NCBI GenBank assembly: GCA_963721405.1
Contig: CAVRJA010000014.1
Coordinates: 1,426,001-1,490,000 of the forward strand
Reading direction: 5' to 3'
From: JAFNAG01 sp963721405
GTDB lineage: Bacteria; Acidobacteriota; UBA6911
Length of the DNA stretch: 64,000 nucleotides
The notes below the pieces were generated by a model. The model was not told the DNA's origin. It worked only from the letters and a program-made list of their open reading frames with translations, and searched no databases. Positions 8,906 through 18,126 of this stretch are shown here, piece by piece (position 1 is the stretch's first letter; every line of letters starts with the position of its first letter). A program made the position numbers and the translations under genes.

Positions 8906-11329
8906 TCAACGCGCGGGCGACAGGATCTGCTTATCTTCCGCCACCGATTCGACCTTGGCGCGGCTGAATAATACCGGGAAGTATTTCCCTTGCGCCCACA
9001 TCTCGAACAGGTCCCGGTAATGGGGACTTTCCGGGTTTCCACTCTGGCCGGGAGTGTTTGTGCCCACGGAATTGTCCCAGTTTTCCGTGTCGGCGATGAT
9101 GCGGAACGAAGCTCCCGAAGTCTGGTTGTTGCCGTTGCCGGTTGCGTTCACAGTCAAGGCATACCCTCCACGAGGGAGAGGTCCTACGCTGAGCCTTGCG
9201 CGCAAGCCGGCGTTCACAGCGGCGCTCAGAGGATGGTTGATCAGGACGTGGTGGTATTTCTCCTGGCCATACTGCCACTTGCTCATATCCTGGCCAAGCT
9301 GCCGCACAAGGTCGGCGACGGCTTCGCCGAGGCTCCGAATCAATACAGCATCCCTGCCCGCAATCGGGTCCTGGCCGAAACGGCCGTCGGGTGCGGCCAG
9401 CCAGTCGATCAACCTCTTCAGATTGGCGCTCCCCAACAGGCGGCGGGCGTTTTCCGGCAAGAGGACGTCGCGCGCATCGGTCTGGAGGCGACGTTCCCAG
9501 GCCGCGTAAATGCCGGCTGGAATCGAATCTTTCCCAAGAACGAAGTCCCAGCCCAAAAGCATGTCTCGCGCCTTGGCGGCCGCCGGGTCGCTGATGTCCA
9601 GATCGTGAAGCAACGGCACGAGATTGCGCGCGGGGATCGACAGTTCGTCCTGCTGCAGCTTCATCATGTCCACGACGGTGTTCATCCGGCCCGTGCCCAG
9701 GACCTCGTCGATGCGCACCGCCCTCATTTCATCGCCCCAGGTATAATGCAGGGCTTTGGTGTCCGGATAGCGGTCGGGGACCATATAGTTGTTGGCCGAC
9801 CGGATGTAGCCGTTGTCGGGATTCAGGAGGTGCGGGAGTTGCCTGATCGGCAGATAACCGGCCCACTCATAGCGCCCATCTCCCGGAACGGGCACCAGGC
9901 CGCTCCAGTTGGGCCGGATCGGGGAAACCCCTACTGCCTGGTAGCCGATGTTTTTCTCCTTGTCGGCCCAGACCATATTTTCCGCAGGGATCCGGCTGTA
10001 ACTGCAGGCCTCACGAAACTCCTCCCAATTCTTCGCCTGATCCATCCGCAGGCTGGCGAGGTAGGGCGCCGAGCCGATGTCCATCCAGGCGGCCCGGAGG
10101 GCGTAGGCCTTGTTGTGGGCGCGATCCTCGTAAAGAACGGGACCATGCCGGGTGTATTTCAACTCCACGTCCACAGCCGCCTCCCCCTTCACGGGGATTG
10201 AGTCCTTGATCACCTTCATGTCTTCCCATTTGCCCCGGTAACGATATTGCAGTGGATTCGCGGGATTGGTTTCGTACACATAGAGATCTTCACAGTCCTG
10301 GCCGAAAATCGTGATCCCCCAAGCCCCGAATTCGTTGTGGCCGATGGAAACGCCGGGCAGGACCGGTTCGCCGCCTCCGATGACATTCCAACCGGGCGCC
10401 ACCAGGTGCACCCAGTAACGAAGCGAAGGAACCTGCTGGGCGCGATGAGGGTCGTTGGCCATCAGCGGATACCCGGTCAGCGTTCGTTTCCCTCCAACCA
10501 CCCAGTTGTTGCTCCCGATCTCCCCTGGATTGCCCGCCATCTCGAATTCGTCAGGGACAGATGACGCGAGGCGGGCAAGATCACTGCTGTCGCCACGCCC
10601 CGTCGGGACAATGTCCTCGGGAGTGAACCTGAGAGTTCCGCGGAAAGCCGAATAGATGTCGAGGATGTCGGCTGAGAGTAACGAGCCGTCGATCGCCGGA
10701 TCCAGCGCCAGCAAGGGCTCGCCGGGACGGAACCAGGACCAGCCCTTCACAGCGTCTGCGCCAAGGAGCGCCACTGCCCGCCCGAAGTTGAGTTCCTGCG
10801 AAATGTTCCCGAGCAGCCCCTGGTGCCGGGAGATCACAATTTCCGGTGTCCACTTGCCCGGCTTGATCCCGAGGAGTCGAAACTCCAGGGGGAGAAGTTT
10901 CGGATCGCGCTCGGTCTCGGCAATGTGGGCGTTGATGCCGTTGACAAACGAGCCGATGATCAACTCCCCGTGCGGGTGGTAGAAGTTCAGCTCCTGCTTC
11001 AAGTCGCCGCGAAATTGATGCAGCCGGGTCCCCGTGTCGCGCTTCAGTTCCCTTCGTCCCAGAATCTCCGCAGTCGTGCCGGAAGCCTGGCGTCTCCAGA
11101 TCTCGAACTGGAAAAGACGGTCTCGTGCCGCGGTGTATCCCTGGGCGAAAAAGAGGTCGGCTTCGTTCGCCGCGTATATGTGCGCGATTCCCCACCGGTC
11201 CCTGATGATCTCCACCGGGGAGGTCAGGCCGGCGACCCGCAGTTCCTGGGGCGCCCCGGCGGCAAGGGTTGCGGCGGGGCAAACGAGCGTTAGGATCAGG
11301 ATAATCATCATCAAACAGGTTTTTTTCAC
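8906..11329 (-). CDS. Penicillin acylase-family N-terminal nucleophile hydrolase, secreted
   Basis: An 807-residue preproprotein. A signal peptide (MMIILILTLVCPAATLAAG) is followed by the alpha chain beginning EIIRDRWGIAHIYA and QGYTAARDRLFQFE. The self-processing site is G|SNNWVVGGKRTLTG, where the serine becomes the N-terminal nucleophile of the beta chain; LMANDPH and the later TVNATGNGNNQTSGASFR complete the Ntn pattern. Known family role: hydrolysis of amides such as penicillins, acyl-homoserine lactones or other N-acyl compounds in the periplasm. Start set at GTG 11329, because GGGAGG precedes it by 4 bases; an upstream in-frame start gives an implausible leader. Substrate unknown. Confidence 0.85.
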   Translation of the reverse strand: MKKTCLMMIILILTLVCPAATLAAGAPQELRVAGLTSPVEIIRDRWGIAHIYAANEADLFFAQGYTAARDRLFQFEIWRRQASGTTAEILGRRELKRDTGTRLHQFRGDLKQELNFYHPHGELIIGSFVNGINAHIAETERDPKLLPLEFRLLGIKPGKWTPEIVISRHQGLLGNISQELNFGRAVALLGADAVKGWSWFRPGEPLLALDPAIDGSLLSADILDIYSAFRGTLRFTPEDIVPTGRGDSSDLARLASSVPDEFEMAGNPGEIGSNNWVVGGKRTLTGYPLMANDPHRAQQVPSLRYWVHLVAPGWNVIGGGEPVLPGVSIGHNEFGAWGITIFGQDCEDLYVYETNPANPLQYRYRGKWEDMKVIKDSIPVKGEAAVDVELKYTRHGPVLYEDRAHNKAYALRAAWMDIGSAPYLASLRMDQAKNWEEFREACSYSRIPAENMVWADKEKNIGYQAVGVSPIRPNWSGLVPVPGDGRYEWAGYLPIRQLPHLLNPDNGYIRSANNYMVPDRYPDTKALHYTWGDEMRAVRIDEVLGTGRMNTVVDMMKLQQDELSIPARNLVPLLHDLDISDPAAAKARDMLLGWDFVLGKDSIPAGIYAAWERRLQTDARDVLLPENARRLLGSANLKRLIDWLAAPDGRFGQDPIAGRDAVLIRSLGEAVADLVRQLGQDMSKWQYGQEKYHHVLINHPLSAAVNAGLRARLSVGPLPRGGYALTVNATGNGNNQTSGASFRIIADTENWDNSVGTNTPGQSGNPESPHYRDLFEMWAQGKYFPVLFSRAKVESVAEDKQILSPAR

Positions 11330-11755
11330 GGGACCTCCCATGGGACACGGCAATCGACGGCAGGCTGAGGTGCTCGGCGTGAATATTATCACAGAGATCC
11401 GGCCGCATGCATCGGATGGGGAATCGATCAGGAGAGCCCTTGTGGTGGCGTGCCACCGTTCATTTCATTGAGATCAGAAACCCGGTTCTGATTGGCGTGG
11501 CGACGGGGCGGCTGCCGGGAGCGCCGGCGTCTCGCCGGCATCCGCCGTGCGATTGCCAAAGCGATTGAATCGGGCAGGCTTACGCCCGCGGTTTCCGGGA
11601 TGGGCTTTGGGAGGCGCATTGCTTTTGCCGGCGAGACGCCGCCGGTCGCGGGAGGGAAGTTTCCGGGAAGCCTGGAAATGGCCGCCGGCATACGGATTCG
11701 GTCAGGATCAGCCGGCCAGAAGATAAGCTTCAGTGCGCTGTGCCGGGGGCTTATA
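11330..11755. other. 426-base divergent intergenic region
   Basis: Lies between the divergently oriented penicillin acylase and DUF4126 genes. Apart from the inverted GC-rich repeat at 11526-11640 nothing recognisable was found; it must contain the two promoters. Confidence 0.4.
11526..11640. repeat. Perfect 15-bp inverted repeat of the GCCGGCGAGACGCC type
   Basis: GGCGTCTCGCCGGCA (11526-11540) is the exact reverse complement of TGCCGGCGAGACGCC (11626-11640), separated by 85 bases. The preceding GGGAGCGCC extends it into a GC-rich form that I recall as a common scattered intergenic repeat in many soil bacteria. Confidence 0.65.
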
Positions 11756-12382
11756 ATGAAGCAGGCAATTTCCTGGGTCGACTTCATGAACGCTGAGACT
11801 CTGCTGAGCATTCTCTTGGGAATCGGCTTGAGCGCCGCATGCGGCTTCAGGATATTTGTGCCCCTGCTGGTGATGAGCATTGCCTCTTATTCCGGGCACC
11901 TGACACTTTCGGCGGGCTTCGAGTGGATCGGGTCCCTGCCTGCCGTTGTGACCTTCGCAGTCGCCACAGTCCTGGAAATTGCCGGTTACTATATTCCCTG
12001 GGTAGACCATTTGCTGGACGTGATCGCGACGCCGGTTTCCGTCGTTGCCGGGATTGTCGTTATGGCTTCGACGGTGGTGGGCCTGAGCCCGTTTCTGCGT
12101 TGGGCGCTCGCGATCATCGCGGGAGGCGGTATTGCGGGGACTTTTCAGGCGGTCACGAGCCTGACGAGACTGACCTCCACGGCCGCAACCGCCGGATTTG
12201 GCAATCCCGTTGTGTCGACTGCCGAGGCCGGGGGATCGCTCGGCCTGTCGCTCCTTTCAATCGCGTTGCCGATCGTGGCGGCCGCCGTCGCGCTGATGCT
12301 GCTCGCTCTCCTGTATTGGCCCGGCCGCAAGCTGCTCCGAAAACTGACGACCTCTCCGGATAGAGGCCCAGCCAAGCTCTGA
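11756..12382 (+). CDS. DUF4126 membrane protein
   Basis: About 208 residues with five to six hydrophobic segments. The stretch LLGIGLSAACGFRIFVPLL, followed by a loop, IPWVDHLLDVIATP and a glycine/alanine-rich C-terminal half (FQAVTSLTRLTSTAATAG) match DUF4126, a bacterial inner-membrane family of unknown function. The ATG at 11756 has a G-rich stretch 6 bases upstream; ATG 11786 is an equally plausible start and closer to the usual family N-terminus. Convergent with the GT9 gene downstream. Confidence 0.7.
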   Translation: MKQAISWVDFMNAETLLSILLGIGLSAACGFRIFVPLLVMSIASYSGHLTLSAGFEWIGSLPAVVTFAVATVLEIAGYYIPWVDHLLDVIATPVSVVAGIVVMASTVVGLSPFLRWALAIIAGGGIAGTFQAVTSLTRLTSTAATAGFGNPVVSTAEAGGSLGLSLLSIALPIVAAAVALMLLALLYWPGRKLLRKLTTSPDRGPAKL

Positions 12383-12522
12383 CCCGCCTCAAGTGCCGTG
12401 ACCGTCAGGGAACGGATCATATACTCAAAGCCCCTCCGCAGGAGAAACCAGAAACCACCCGCTTGCCGACGCGCGCGACTCTGTCATAGGTCGGCCGGCG
12501 CGTGTTGCTCAGGTGCAGCCGG

Positions 12523-13584
12523 TTACGTTTTGGGTATCAGCGAGGGCAACAGGCTTTGTGCGGCGGCGATCACTTCCTCGGGTGTGATCCGTTCCATGCA
12601 GAGGTTGCGCCGGCACGTCTTCTGGAGAGGAGTGCTCTGGCAGGGAGCACAGGGAACGGCGTGGCGCAGCACGCGGATCGGGGTAAAGCTCGAGATCGGC
12701 CTTGTCTGTTCCAGTCTGCCGGGTCCCCAAAGCACGACCAGCGGCGTCCCCAACGCCGCGGCCATGTGGCACGGCCCCGAATCCACCGATATGAGCAGGT
12801 CCAGGCTCTTGATGACGGAGGCAAGTTCACGAACCTTGGTTTTGCCTGCGATCGAACGGACTCTGCCGCCGGCCATCGTCCGGCAGAGGATTTCCGTGTC
12901 GCGCGCGTCTTCAGCGGATCCTGTCAGGACTACACCTGCCTCGCTGTAAATCAATATCCGGCGGATCAACTGGACAAAGTTGGCAAGGCTCCACCCGCGT
13001 AATCTTTGCGCCTGGTTCTTCTTCCTCCCCTGCGGGCCCCACCCGATGTGCACGCCGATCCGCGGGCTTGCCAGGCCTTCCAGCAGACGGGCAGCCGCCC
13101 TCTCGTCGTCCGGTCCCAAGGATAGATCCATATCGAGATCGTCAGGCTCGACGCCGTCGATCCCTGCCACGCGCAGATTGTTGACGATGGCGTGGAGGGC
13201 CGGGTCGAACGCCGTTTCCGCGAAGCTTCTGATCCGGCGCAGCCGTGCCCGCTCCAGGAGCAGGCGGTAACGGGGGGCGCTCTCCAGCAGGATAGCCAGA
13301 TCGTAATCGCGGGCGTGCAGGCGGTCCACCAGCCGGCGCTTCTCAATGGAAAGGAACCAGGGGACATTCCGGCTGCGGAGCGGGAAGAGCTTCGACACCT
13401 GAGGATTCAACTCCAGGAGCGGGGCGGCCGGGCCGGAACAGAGGAAGTCCAGTTCCGTCTCTGGTTGACGGGCGCGCAAATGCCGAAGCAAGGGCGTCAC
13501 CATCAGCGTGTCCCCAAGGGCTCCCACCCTGACGACCAGGATCCTGGACGATCCGCGACCTGCCGGCTGATTCTCCCGTGTCAT
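12523..13584 (-). CDS. GT9-family glycosyltransferase (LPS heptosyltransferase-like)
   Basis: 353 residues, opening ILVVRVGALGDTLMVTPLL (residues about 14-32), the conserved heptosyltransferase N-terminus. A second Rossmann half contains HIGWGPQGR, VVLTGSAEDA and the donor-site motif LLISVDSGPCHMAAALGTPLV; the C-terminus CAPCQSTPLQKTCRRNLCM is the cysteine-containing tail typical of GT9. Likely transfers a sugar from an ADP-heptose-like donor to lipopolysaccharide core at the inner face of the inner membrane. Start set at the ATG before TRENQ; the open frame extends 36 codons further but that part has no family similarity. Isolated from the other polysaccharide genes at the right end. Confidence 0.8.
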   Translation of the reverse strand: MTRENQPAGRGSSRILVVRVGALGDTLMVTPLLRHLRARQPETELDFLCSGPAAPLLELNPQVSKLFPLRSRNVPWFLSIEKRRLVDRLHARDYDLAILLESAPRYRLLLERARLRRIRSFAETAFDPALHAIVNNLRVAGIDGVEPDDLDMDLSLGPDDERAAARLLEGLASPRIGVHIGWGPQGRKKNQAQRLRGWSLANFVQLIRRILIYSEAGVVLTGSAEDARDTEILCRTMAGGRVRSIAGKTKVRELASVIKSLDLLISVDSGPCHMAAALGTPLVVLWGPGRLEQTRPISSFTPIRVLRHAVPCAPCQSTPLQKTCRRNLCMERITPEEVIAAAQSLLPSLIPKT

Positions 13585-13884
13585 GCTTCCAGAGTCTATC
13601 ACAGGAACGAACCGGTCTCCCAGAACCCGAGGCGGTCGACAATCGGGAACATGTGTGGAAACCACGAAATCCACGAAACCGACTTCGTGCATTCCGTGAT
13701 TCCTCTATCCCCAAGAAATCATCTCCAAAATGTCTGTTTGCCAACGAGCAGATCGGCAGATTCCCGAGTGCAACGGGCGATGGGATGAAACTAATGTCAT
13801 GCTGTGGCGTAGGGAATAAAAGGGAGTCGCAATATCGCCGACTCTAGGGTGGCAATTGTCGGTACACAAGGCGGGAGGTTTTCA
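13585..13884. other. 300-base intergenic region
   Basis: Divergent spacer between the GT9 and YVTN-propeller genes. It contains a short direct repeat CCACGAAAT/CCACGAAAC (13661-13678) and a partly complementary TTCGTGCATTCCGTG (13683-13697); nothing else recognisable. Confidence 0.35.
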
Positions 13885-14952
13885 ATGCACAGAACGGTTT
13901 GTTTGTGTGTCGCGGTCATTTTGTCGGCAATGGGAGGAGTTGCCGTCACTCAAACCACGGTCCCGGCAACGGGACGGTACAAATATCTGAAGACTATTGG
14001 TGTCGGCGCCGAAGGCGGCTGGGACTATGCCGCAACCGACGAGGTTGGCCGAAGGGTTTATGTCACCCATGGAACCAAAATTGTGGTGATTGATATCGAC
14101 AAGGACGAAGTGGTCGGAGAAATCACAGACACGCCCGGAGTCCACGGCTTTGCCATTGCGCCGGAGTTGGGCCTGGGTTTCTCGAGCAACGGCCGGGAGA
14201 ATAAGTCCAGCATCGTCGATCTCAAGACTCTGCAGACAAAGTCCAAGGTGGATACGGGCCCGAACCCGGATGGGATCCTGTACGTACCGGGAGTGCAGGA
14301 AGTGTACACTTTCAACCGCGATCGAAATGCGCCCTCGGCCACCGTATTCAGTGCAAAATCAGGCACGGTAGTGACAACCGTCCCGCTGCCCGGGACCCCT
14401 GAGTTTGCCGTGGTTGACACCAAGGCGGGACGCGTTTACAACAACATCGACAGCAAGAACCTCGTGATTGCCATTGACATCAAGACGCATGAGATTGTCG
14501 CCCAGTGGCCGACGGCCCCGGGGGAAGGCGGCTCTGGCATGGCGATCGATCTGGCAAACCACCGCCTCTTCATCGGATGCGACAACCTGATGGTCATGAT
14601 GGACAGTGTCTCGGGAAAGGTCGTCGCCACGGTGCCAATCGGCGCCGGAGTGGATGCCAACCGTTTTGACCCCGGTACGAAGCTGGCCTTTGCATCCTGC
14701 GGCCAGGCCGGGAGCGTCACCATCGCCCGGGAGGAAACCCCTGACAAACTGACGGTCGTACAGACTCTCGAAACCGCCAGAGGCTCCCGGACTATGACGC
14801 TCGACCCGAAAACGCACAAGGTTTATCTTGCGGCCGTGGAATATCAGACACCGGCCGCCCCGCCGGCCGGCGCTCCACCCGGCAAGGCGGCGCGTCCGCA
14901 GGCGGTGCCGAATTCCTTCAAAGTCCTCGTATATGGATTGGAAGGGAAGTAG
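13885..14952 (+). CDS. Secreted YVTN/YncE-type beta-propeller protein
   Basis: 355 residues with a signal peptide (MHRTVCLCVAVILSAMGGVAV). The rest is built of repeating strands such as RRVYVTHGTKIVVIDIDKDE, GRVYNNIDSKNLVIAIDIKT, NHRLFIGCDNLMVMMD and HKVYLAAVEYQ, the pattern of a seven-bladed YncE/YVTN propeller. The C-terminus has a Pro/Ala/Gly-rich insert. Such proteins are exported and usually of unknown function. GGGAGG at 13872-13877 fixes the ATG at 13885. No operon partner. Confidence 0.75.
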   Translation: MHRTVCLCVAVILSAMGGVAVTQTTVPATGRYKYLKTIGVGAEGGWDYAATDEVGRRVYVTHGTKIVVIDIDKDEVVGEITDTPGVHGFAIAPELGLGFSSNGRENKSSIVDLKTLQTKSKVDTGPNPDGILYVPGVQEVYTFNRDRNAPSATVFSAKSGTVVTTVPLPGTPEFAVVDTKAGRVYNNIDSKNLVIAIDIKTHEIVAQWPTAPGEGGSGMAIDLANHRLFIGCDNLMVMMDSVSGKVVATVPIGAGVDANRFDPGTKLAFASCGQAGSVTIAREETPDKLTVVQTLETARGSRTMTLDPKTHKVYLAAVEYQTPAAPPAGAPPGKAARPQAVPNSFKVLVYGLEGK

Positions 14953-15052
14953 CATCGCAGTTTGAGGTGTTGGCTGCGACGGGTGCCTGCCTCACCGGAA
15001 CCCAGGAGCTTTGACTTACACACTGCGACAACAGTTACCCACAGGTAGTCCA

Positions 15053-15127
15053 ATTAGGACCCTGAAAGGGTCCAGCAGGAAAGCCCAGGGCGCAAGCCTA
15101 TGGCGACGAAATGCCGGTGAAGGTCAC
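15053..15127 (+). repeat. Left inverted end of the two-gene element
   Basis: Contains CAGGAAAGCCCAGGGCG then AGCCTATGGCGACGAAATGC and CGGTGAAGG. The reverse complement of 17875-17951 carries the same blocks with only a few mismatches (CGCAAG versus CGTGAG). Similarity begins at ATTA on the outer side. Confidence 0.7.
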
Positions 15128-16986
15128 GCTTCAGCGCCCTTCGTCGTGAGTGGTTGCGTAACGGCAACGATCGCGCGTCTGAGCTTAGCAAGGAACCCAT
15201 CCTCGCGCAGGCATTTTCTTTTTGCGGGGATTGGGTGGTTGGTCGTTCTTGCTTTGCGCGATGAGCGGATATCTCGGCCCTTTTGCCAGTTTTGGGCGAA
15301 TGACGAGGTGAGGTTGTCTAAGTTGCCGCCGCAGACGATCTGCAGGTAGTCGGGATCGCGCAGGTTATCGACCAGGAACTCCTCCGGGCGCATGGCCTGC
15401 ACGTACCGCGCCAGGTTCTTGGTGCCGAGCTTGCGCCGTAGTCCCTGTTTCTTTCTTCCGAAGGTGTGTTCTGAGGGATTGTTAGTGCGCTGCACGACGA
15501 ATGGCTGCTGAAGGCCATTCAAGACAATCACATGGCCGACCAGTTTGCGATGATATTTCTGCAGGTAATCCAGGACGATTGCCAAGTCAGTCGCCCGATC
15601 AGTGTCGCTTTCTGACACCTGCCGCTGCTTCAGCTGACGCATCCACTCTTGGAGATGTTCCTCCCTTTGCCGAGCTTGGGCCGGCCCGTCAGGCACGGGC
15701 CGTTGATGCAAAAGCGGACGGTGGCCATCACTGGTCAATCGGAGTACATCGCGTAGTTCGTTAAACAAGCTCTCAGCCTTTTCGAGACGCGCTGCGACCG
15801 TTACCAGTTCCTTGTCTTCCACGACTGGCGCCAAGTGGCGCCGAATCGTCTCCAGAGTCGGGAACTCCTGGCCGGGCGAATCGGTCGCAGCCATTGTCTG
15901 GACCAGCCAGGCGTGCGCAGTGCGATAGCGGCGATAGAGCGCCAGGCTGGGCAAGTCGAACGGGAAATACTCTCCCTGCAAATCTGCTCCATAGTCTTCC
16001 AGCCAACAGAGAAGCAGGTAAGCCAAGGCCCATCGTCTTTGAGCAGGATCGAGATCGGTAGTTTGCTCGGGCGCTGTGAGGAGCTGCTCGATCTGAGCGG
16101 GCGTAAAGCAGCCCTTTTGTTTGGCGTGCCGCACCAGATCGTGTCGTAGCGAACCCAAGGCGGGCCGGATCTTCAGACGGCGCAGGCAGGCGATGAGTCT
16201 GCTGTGATGCTTTTCGCATAGCTTCGTGCCCACGTTCTCCAGAAAATGGTAGTGGCAAATCAGGTCGGGAACGCCTGGCATGACCTGCTGGTGCGCGGCC
16301 TCGATTTGAGGGCTTAAATCCCGCACCAGCGCCAGCGGCGGGCCGAACGATTCCACACAGCGCCGCAGCAAGCTCTGGATTTGGGCAGTGTCTTCGGTGG
16401 CCATCTTACAGCCCGCCAGCGTCCAGCCGCGATTCCCGGCCACGGCGTTGAATATGATTTCCGTGCCGGCTTCACACGTGCCGTCCACGTGCAGGACATA
16501 GCCGCCGTCCTTCTGCAAGCGCTCGCGCAATTCCGGAACGTGAGCCTGATGAGCGGCGGCAAGGTAATCCAAGAACGACTGCGCCTGTTCTCGGATGGTC
16601 GAGCAGGGGAGCTGTAATCCCCAACGCGCGCGAAGTTCTTGTCCGATTTCGCCATTTTGCCGGTGTCGCAGGAAGCTGGCCAGGCCTACTTCCACGACCA
16701 AGTCAAAGGCATGATTCCCGTGGGGAGGCACCAGCTCCGGGTACTCCTCGGCACGAAAGATTCGGCGACAAACCGGACATTGCTTCTGAACCAAATGGAC
16801 CCGAGGCTGGCCGAGCAAAAGCCCAATTGGATAATGGATCGAGGTGCGTTGACGCCGCAGCCGCACTTGACAGTCGTCGCAAACGGTTTTCCAGCTAGCT
16901 ACCTCCAGCGGATAATGCACGGGCAGCCGGGTCGTCGCCGATGATGGCACGGTTGCGCTTTGGAGCAGTTGGCCGCGCACTTTCAA
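15124..16986 (-). CDS. Putative DDE-type transposase with N-terminal zinc ribbon
   Basis: 620 residues. An N-terminal C-x2-C (VCDDC) and CPVC pair suggests a zinc ribbon near residues 36-75. The catalytic core fits a DDE nuclease: YVLHVDGTCEAG (first Asp), LALVRDLSPQIEAA (second Asp) followed by CHYHFLENVG, and near the C-terminus RTNNPSEHTFGRKKQGLRRK (candidate Glu). The order and the long insertion between the second Asp and the Glu resemble ISL3/MULE-type transposases, but I do not recognise a named IS family. It overlaps the upstream winged-helix gene by 4 bases (ATGA), implying translational coupling. The product would cut and rejoin the element ends. Confidence 0.6.
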   Translation of the reverse strand: MKVRGQLLQSATVPSSATTRLPVHYPLEVASWKTVCDDCQVRLRRQRTSIHYPIGLLLGQPRVHLVQKQCPVCRRIFRAEEYPELVPPHGNHAFDLVVEVGLASFLRHRQNGEIGQELRARWGLQLPCSTIREQAQSFLDYLAAAHQAHVPELRERLQKDGGYVLHVDGTCEAGTEIIFNAVAGNRGWTLAGCKMATEDTAQIQSLLRRCVESFGPPLALVRDLSPQIEAAHQQVMPGVPDLICHYHFLENVGTKLCEKHHSRLIACLRRLKIRPALGSLRHDLVRHAKQKGCFTPAQIEQLLTAPEQTTDLDPAQRRWALAYLLLCWLEDYGADLQGEYFPFDLPSLALYRRYRTAHAWLVQTMAATDSPGQEFPTLETIRRHLAPVVEDKELVTVAARLEKAESLFNELRDVLRLTSDGHRPLLHQRPVPDGPAQARQREEHLQEWMRQLKQRQVSESDTDRATDLAIVLDYLQKYHRKLVGHVIVLNGLQQPFVVQRTNNPSEHTFGRKKQGLRRKLGTKNLARYVQAMRPEEFLVDNLRDPDYLQIVCGGNLDNLTSSFAQNWQKGRDIRSSRKARTTNHPIPAKRKCLREDGFLAKLRRAIVAVTQPLTTKGAEA

Positions 16987-17657
16987 GTATTCAAGAGCCC
17001 TTTTTTTACGGTCAGGTGATAGTGCTCCACCACAGCCTTAATATCTTGCATCTCCAGGTGCACGTCGCGCCGAGCCAAGTGTTCGGCCCACTGCCGAGGC
17101 GTCTGCTGCGGATGCCGAATCATCTCAACCAACAGGGCAATGATCTGCTGCGGCTCCGGCAACGCCCGCGGTAGTGCCTGCTCGTTACGCTTTCGCAACT
17201 GCTGCTCCTGCCGGCTCGGCTCCGACGCCAAGTAGACGAAGGAGCGGTCCCGGGTGTCGCGGCCGAGCCGTTGCTTGAGAGCCAACTTGGCGAGCAACGG
17301 CTTCGCATTTTGGACATGCAAAAGCTCCGCTACCTCGCGCGCCGTCATCCCCCGGGCGCTTTGCTCAATGACGGCAACCATGGTTTCCGGAAGCGTCCCC
17401 CACTTGCTGAAGTGAATGTCTTGATAACTCCACAGTCCGTGATCATCAAACCGGGGAATCGCCGTCAGCGTGTAGTACTTGGCGTTGTGGTTGTAGCTGG
17501 TCGAATAGCCCGCCTGCCGGAGCAGGCGCCAGAGAGTCATGGGCGAACAACCATGCTCCTGCAGCAGTTCAGTTTTGGTAAGGACTTGCTTCTGAGCAAA
17601 GGATGCAATTACGTCGTTCAGGGTGAACTGAGAAGTTCGCAATGTGCCACCTCCCAT
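16983..17657 (-). CDS. Element-associated winged-helix-like DNA-binding protein
   Basis: 224 residues, first gene of the two-gene element. Residues 14-50 (FAQKQVLTKTELLQEHGCSP then MTLWRLLRQAGY) have helix-turn-helix character; a second HTH-like stretch, RGMTAREVAELLHVQNAKPL, lies near 104-123. It resembles initiator/regulator proteins that accompany some transposases. The ATG at 17657 is used; TTG 17642 is an alternative start with GGAGG about 7 bases before it. A near-palindrome at 17661-17704, directly upstream, could be its operator. Role (repressor or transposition helper) is inferred. Confidence 0.55.
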   Translation of the reverse strand: MGGGTLRTSQFTLNDVIASFAQKQVLTKTELLQEHGCSPMTLWRLLRQAGYSTSYNHNAKYYTLTAIPRFDDHGLWSYQDIHFSKWGTLPETMVAVIEQSARGMTAREVAELLHVQNAKPLLAKLALKQRLGRDTRDRSFVYLASEPSRQEQQLRKRNEQALPRALPEPQQIIALLVEMIRHPQQTPRQWAEHLARRDVHLEMQDIKAVVEHYHLTVKKGLLNT

Positions 17658-17660
17658 TAT

Positions 17661-17704
17661 GGTAATGTAACAACCTATTGTAAAATCATGGTTATTACAT
17701 TATC
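17661..17704. promoter_or_regulatory. Inverted repeat upstream of the element genes, candidate operator
   Basis: GGTAATGTAACAACC (17661-17675) matches the reverse complement of GGTTATTACATTATC (17690-17704) at 13 of 15 positions, in an AT-rich stretch 4 bases from the ATG of the winged-helix gene. Position fits autoregulation or transposase binding. Confidence 0.5.
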
Positions 17705-18126
17705 ACATTGTGCCTTGATCGCAGTAATTTTCATGCAGGAAGATGACGTAAAACCTCAAAAAAACGGCGTATTTTGCAGTCTCGAGCAAGCCGTTCAACT
17801 CAGAACAGCGAAATCAATGTGGTAGAGTATGAACCTGTTGTCAAATGGAACTCTTTTGAAACGTTGGGATTGTCGTGTCCTTCACCGGCATTTCGTCGCC
17901 ATAGGCTCACGCCCTGGGCTTTCCTGTTCCGTCCCTTTTGGGCTCGTTAATGCCTGAATCGCCGATCCACGAGAGCATGGTTTGCCTGCTGGTTCATTTT
18001 ACGGGACTGTGATAGGTTACCTGCCACCGAGGCGGCCCGGTCGGCGGGTCGTCGTTGGGCGATTTGCAGCATCCGGACTTCAGGAAGGCTCGCGCATCGA
18101 CCTGACTATCCAACCCAAGGAGCTGT
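17705..18126. other. 422-base intergenic region
   Basis: Holds AT-rich DNA (to about 17870), the right inverted end of the element (17875-17951), and about 175 bases leading to the TolC-like gene, whose ribosome site AAGGAG is at 18117-18122. No further feature seen. Confidence 0.4.
17875..17951 (-). repeat. Right inverted end of the two-gene element
   Basis: Reads CTTCACCGGCATTTCGTCGC then CATAGGCTCACGCCCTGGGC and TTTCCTG, the inverted counterpart of 15053-15127. Ends at TTAAT, matching the outer ATTA of the left copy. Confidence 0.7.

Larger units (their letters stand above)
15053..17951. mobile_element. Candidate two-gene transposable element with ~75-bp inverted ends
   Basis: Two overlapping minus-strand genes (a DDE-type candidate transposase and a winged-helix-like DNA-binding protein) are flanked by matching inverted sequences at 15053-15127 and 17875-17951. 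The left copy runs into the transposase stop codon, so the ends fit the genes tightly. No clear target duplication was found. The same end-sequence resembles a dispersed repeat at 3826-3897, so the alternative is an element sitting between two independent repeat copies. Confidence 0.55.

Noticed and set aside
8990..10201. 403-codon plus-strand frame opposite the penicillin acylase gene
   Set aside because: Complementary to the clear Ntn-hydrolase coding sequence and has no motifs.
15053..17951. CRISPR or phage-defence island interpretation of the two-gene unit
   Set aside because: No repeat-spacer array and no nuclease or toxin motifs; the DDE-like residues and inverted ends point to transposition.
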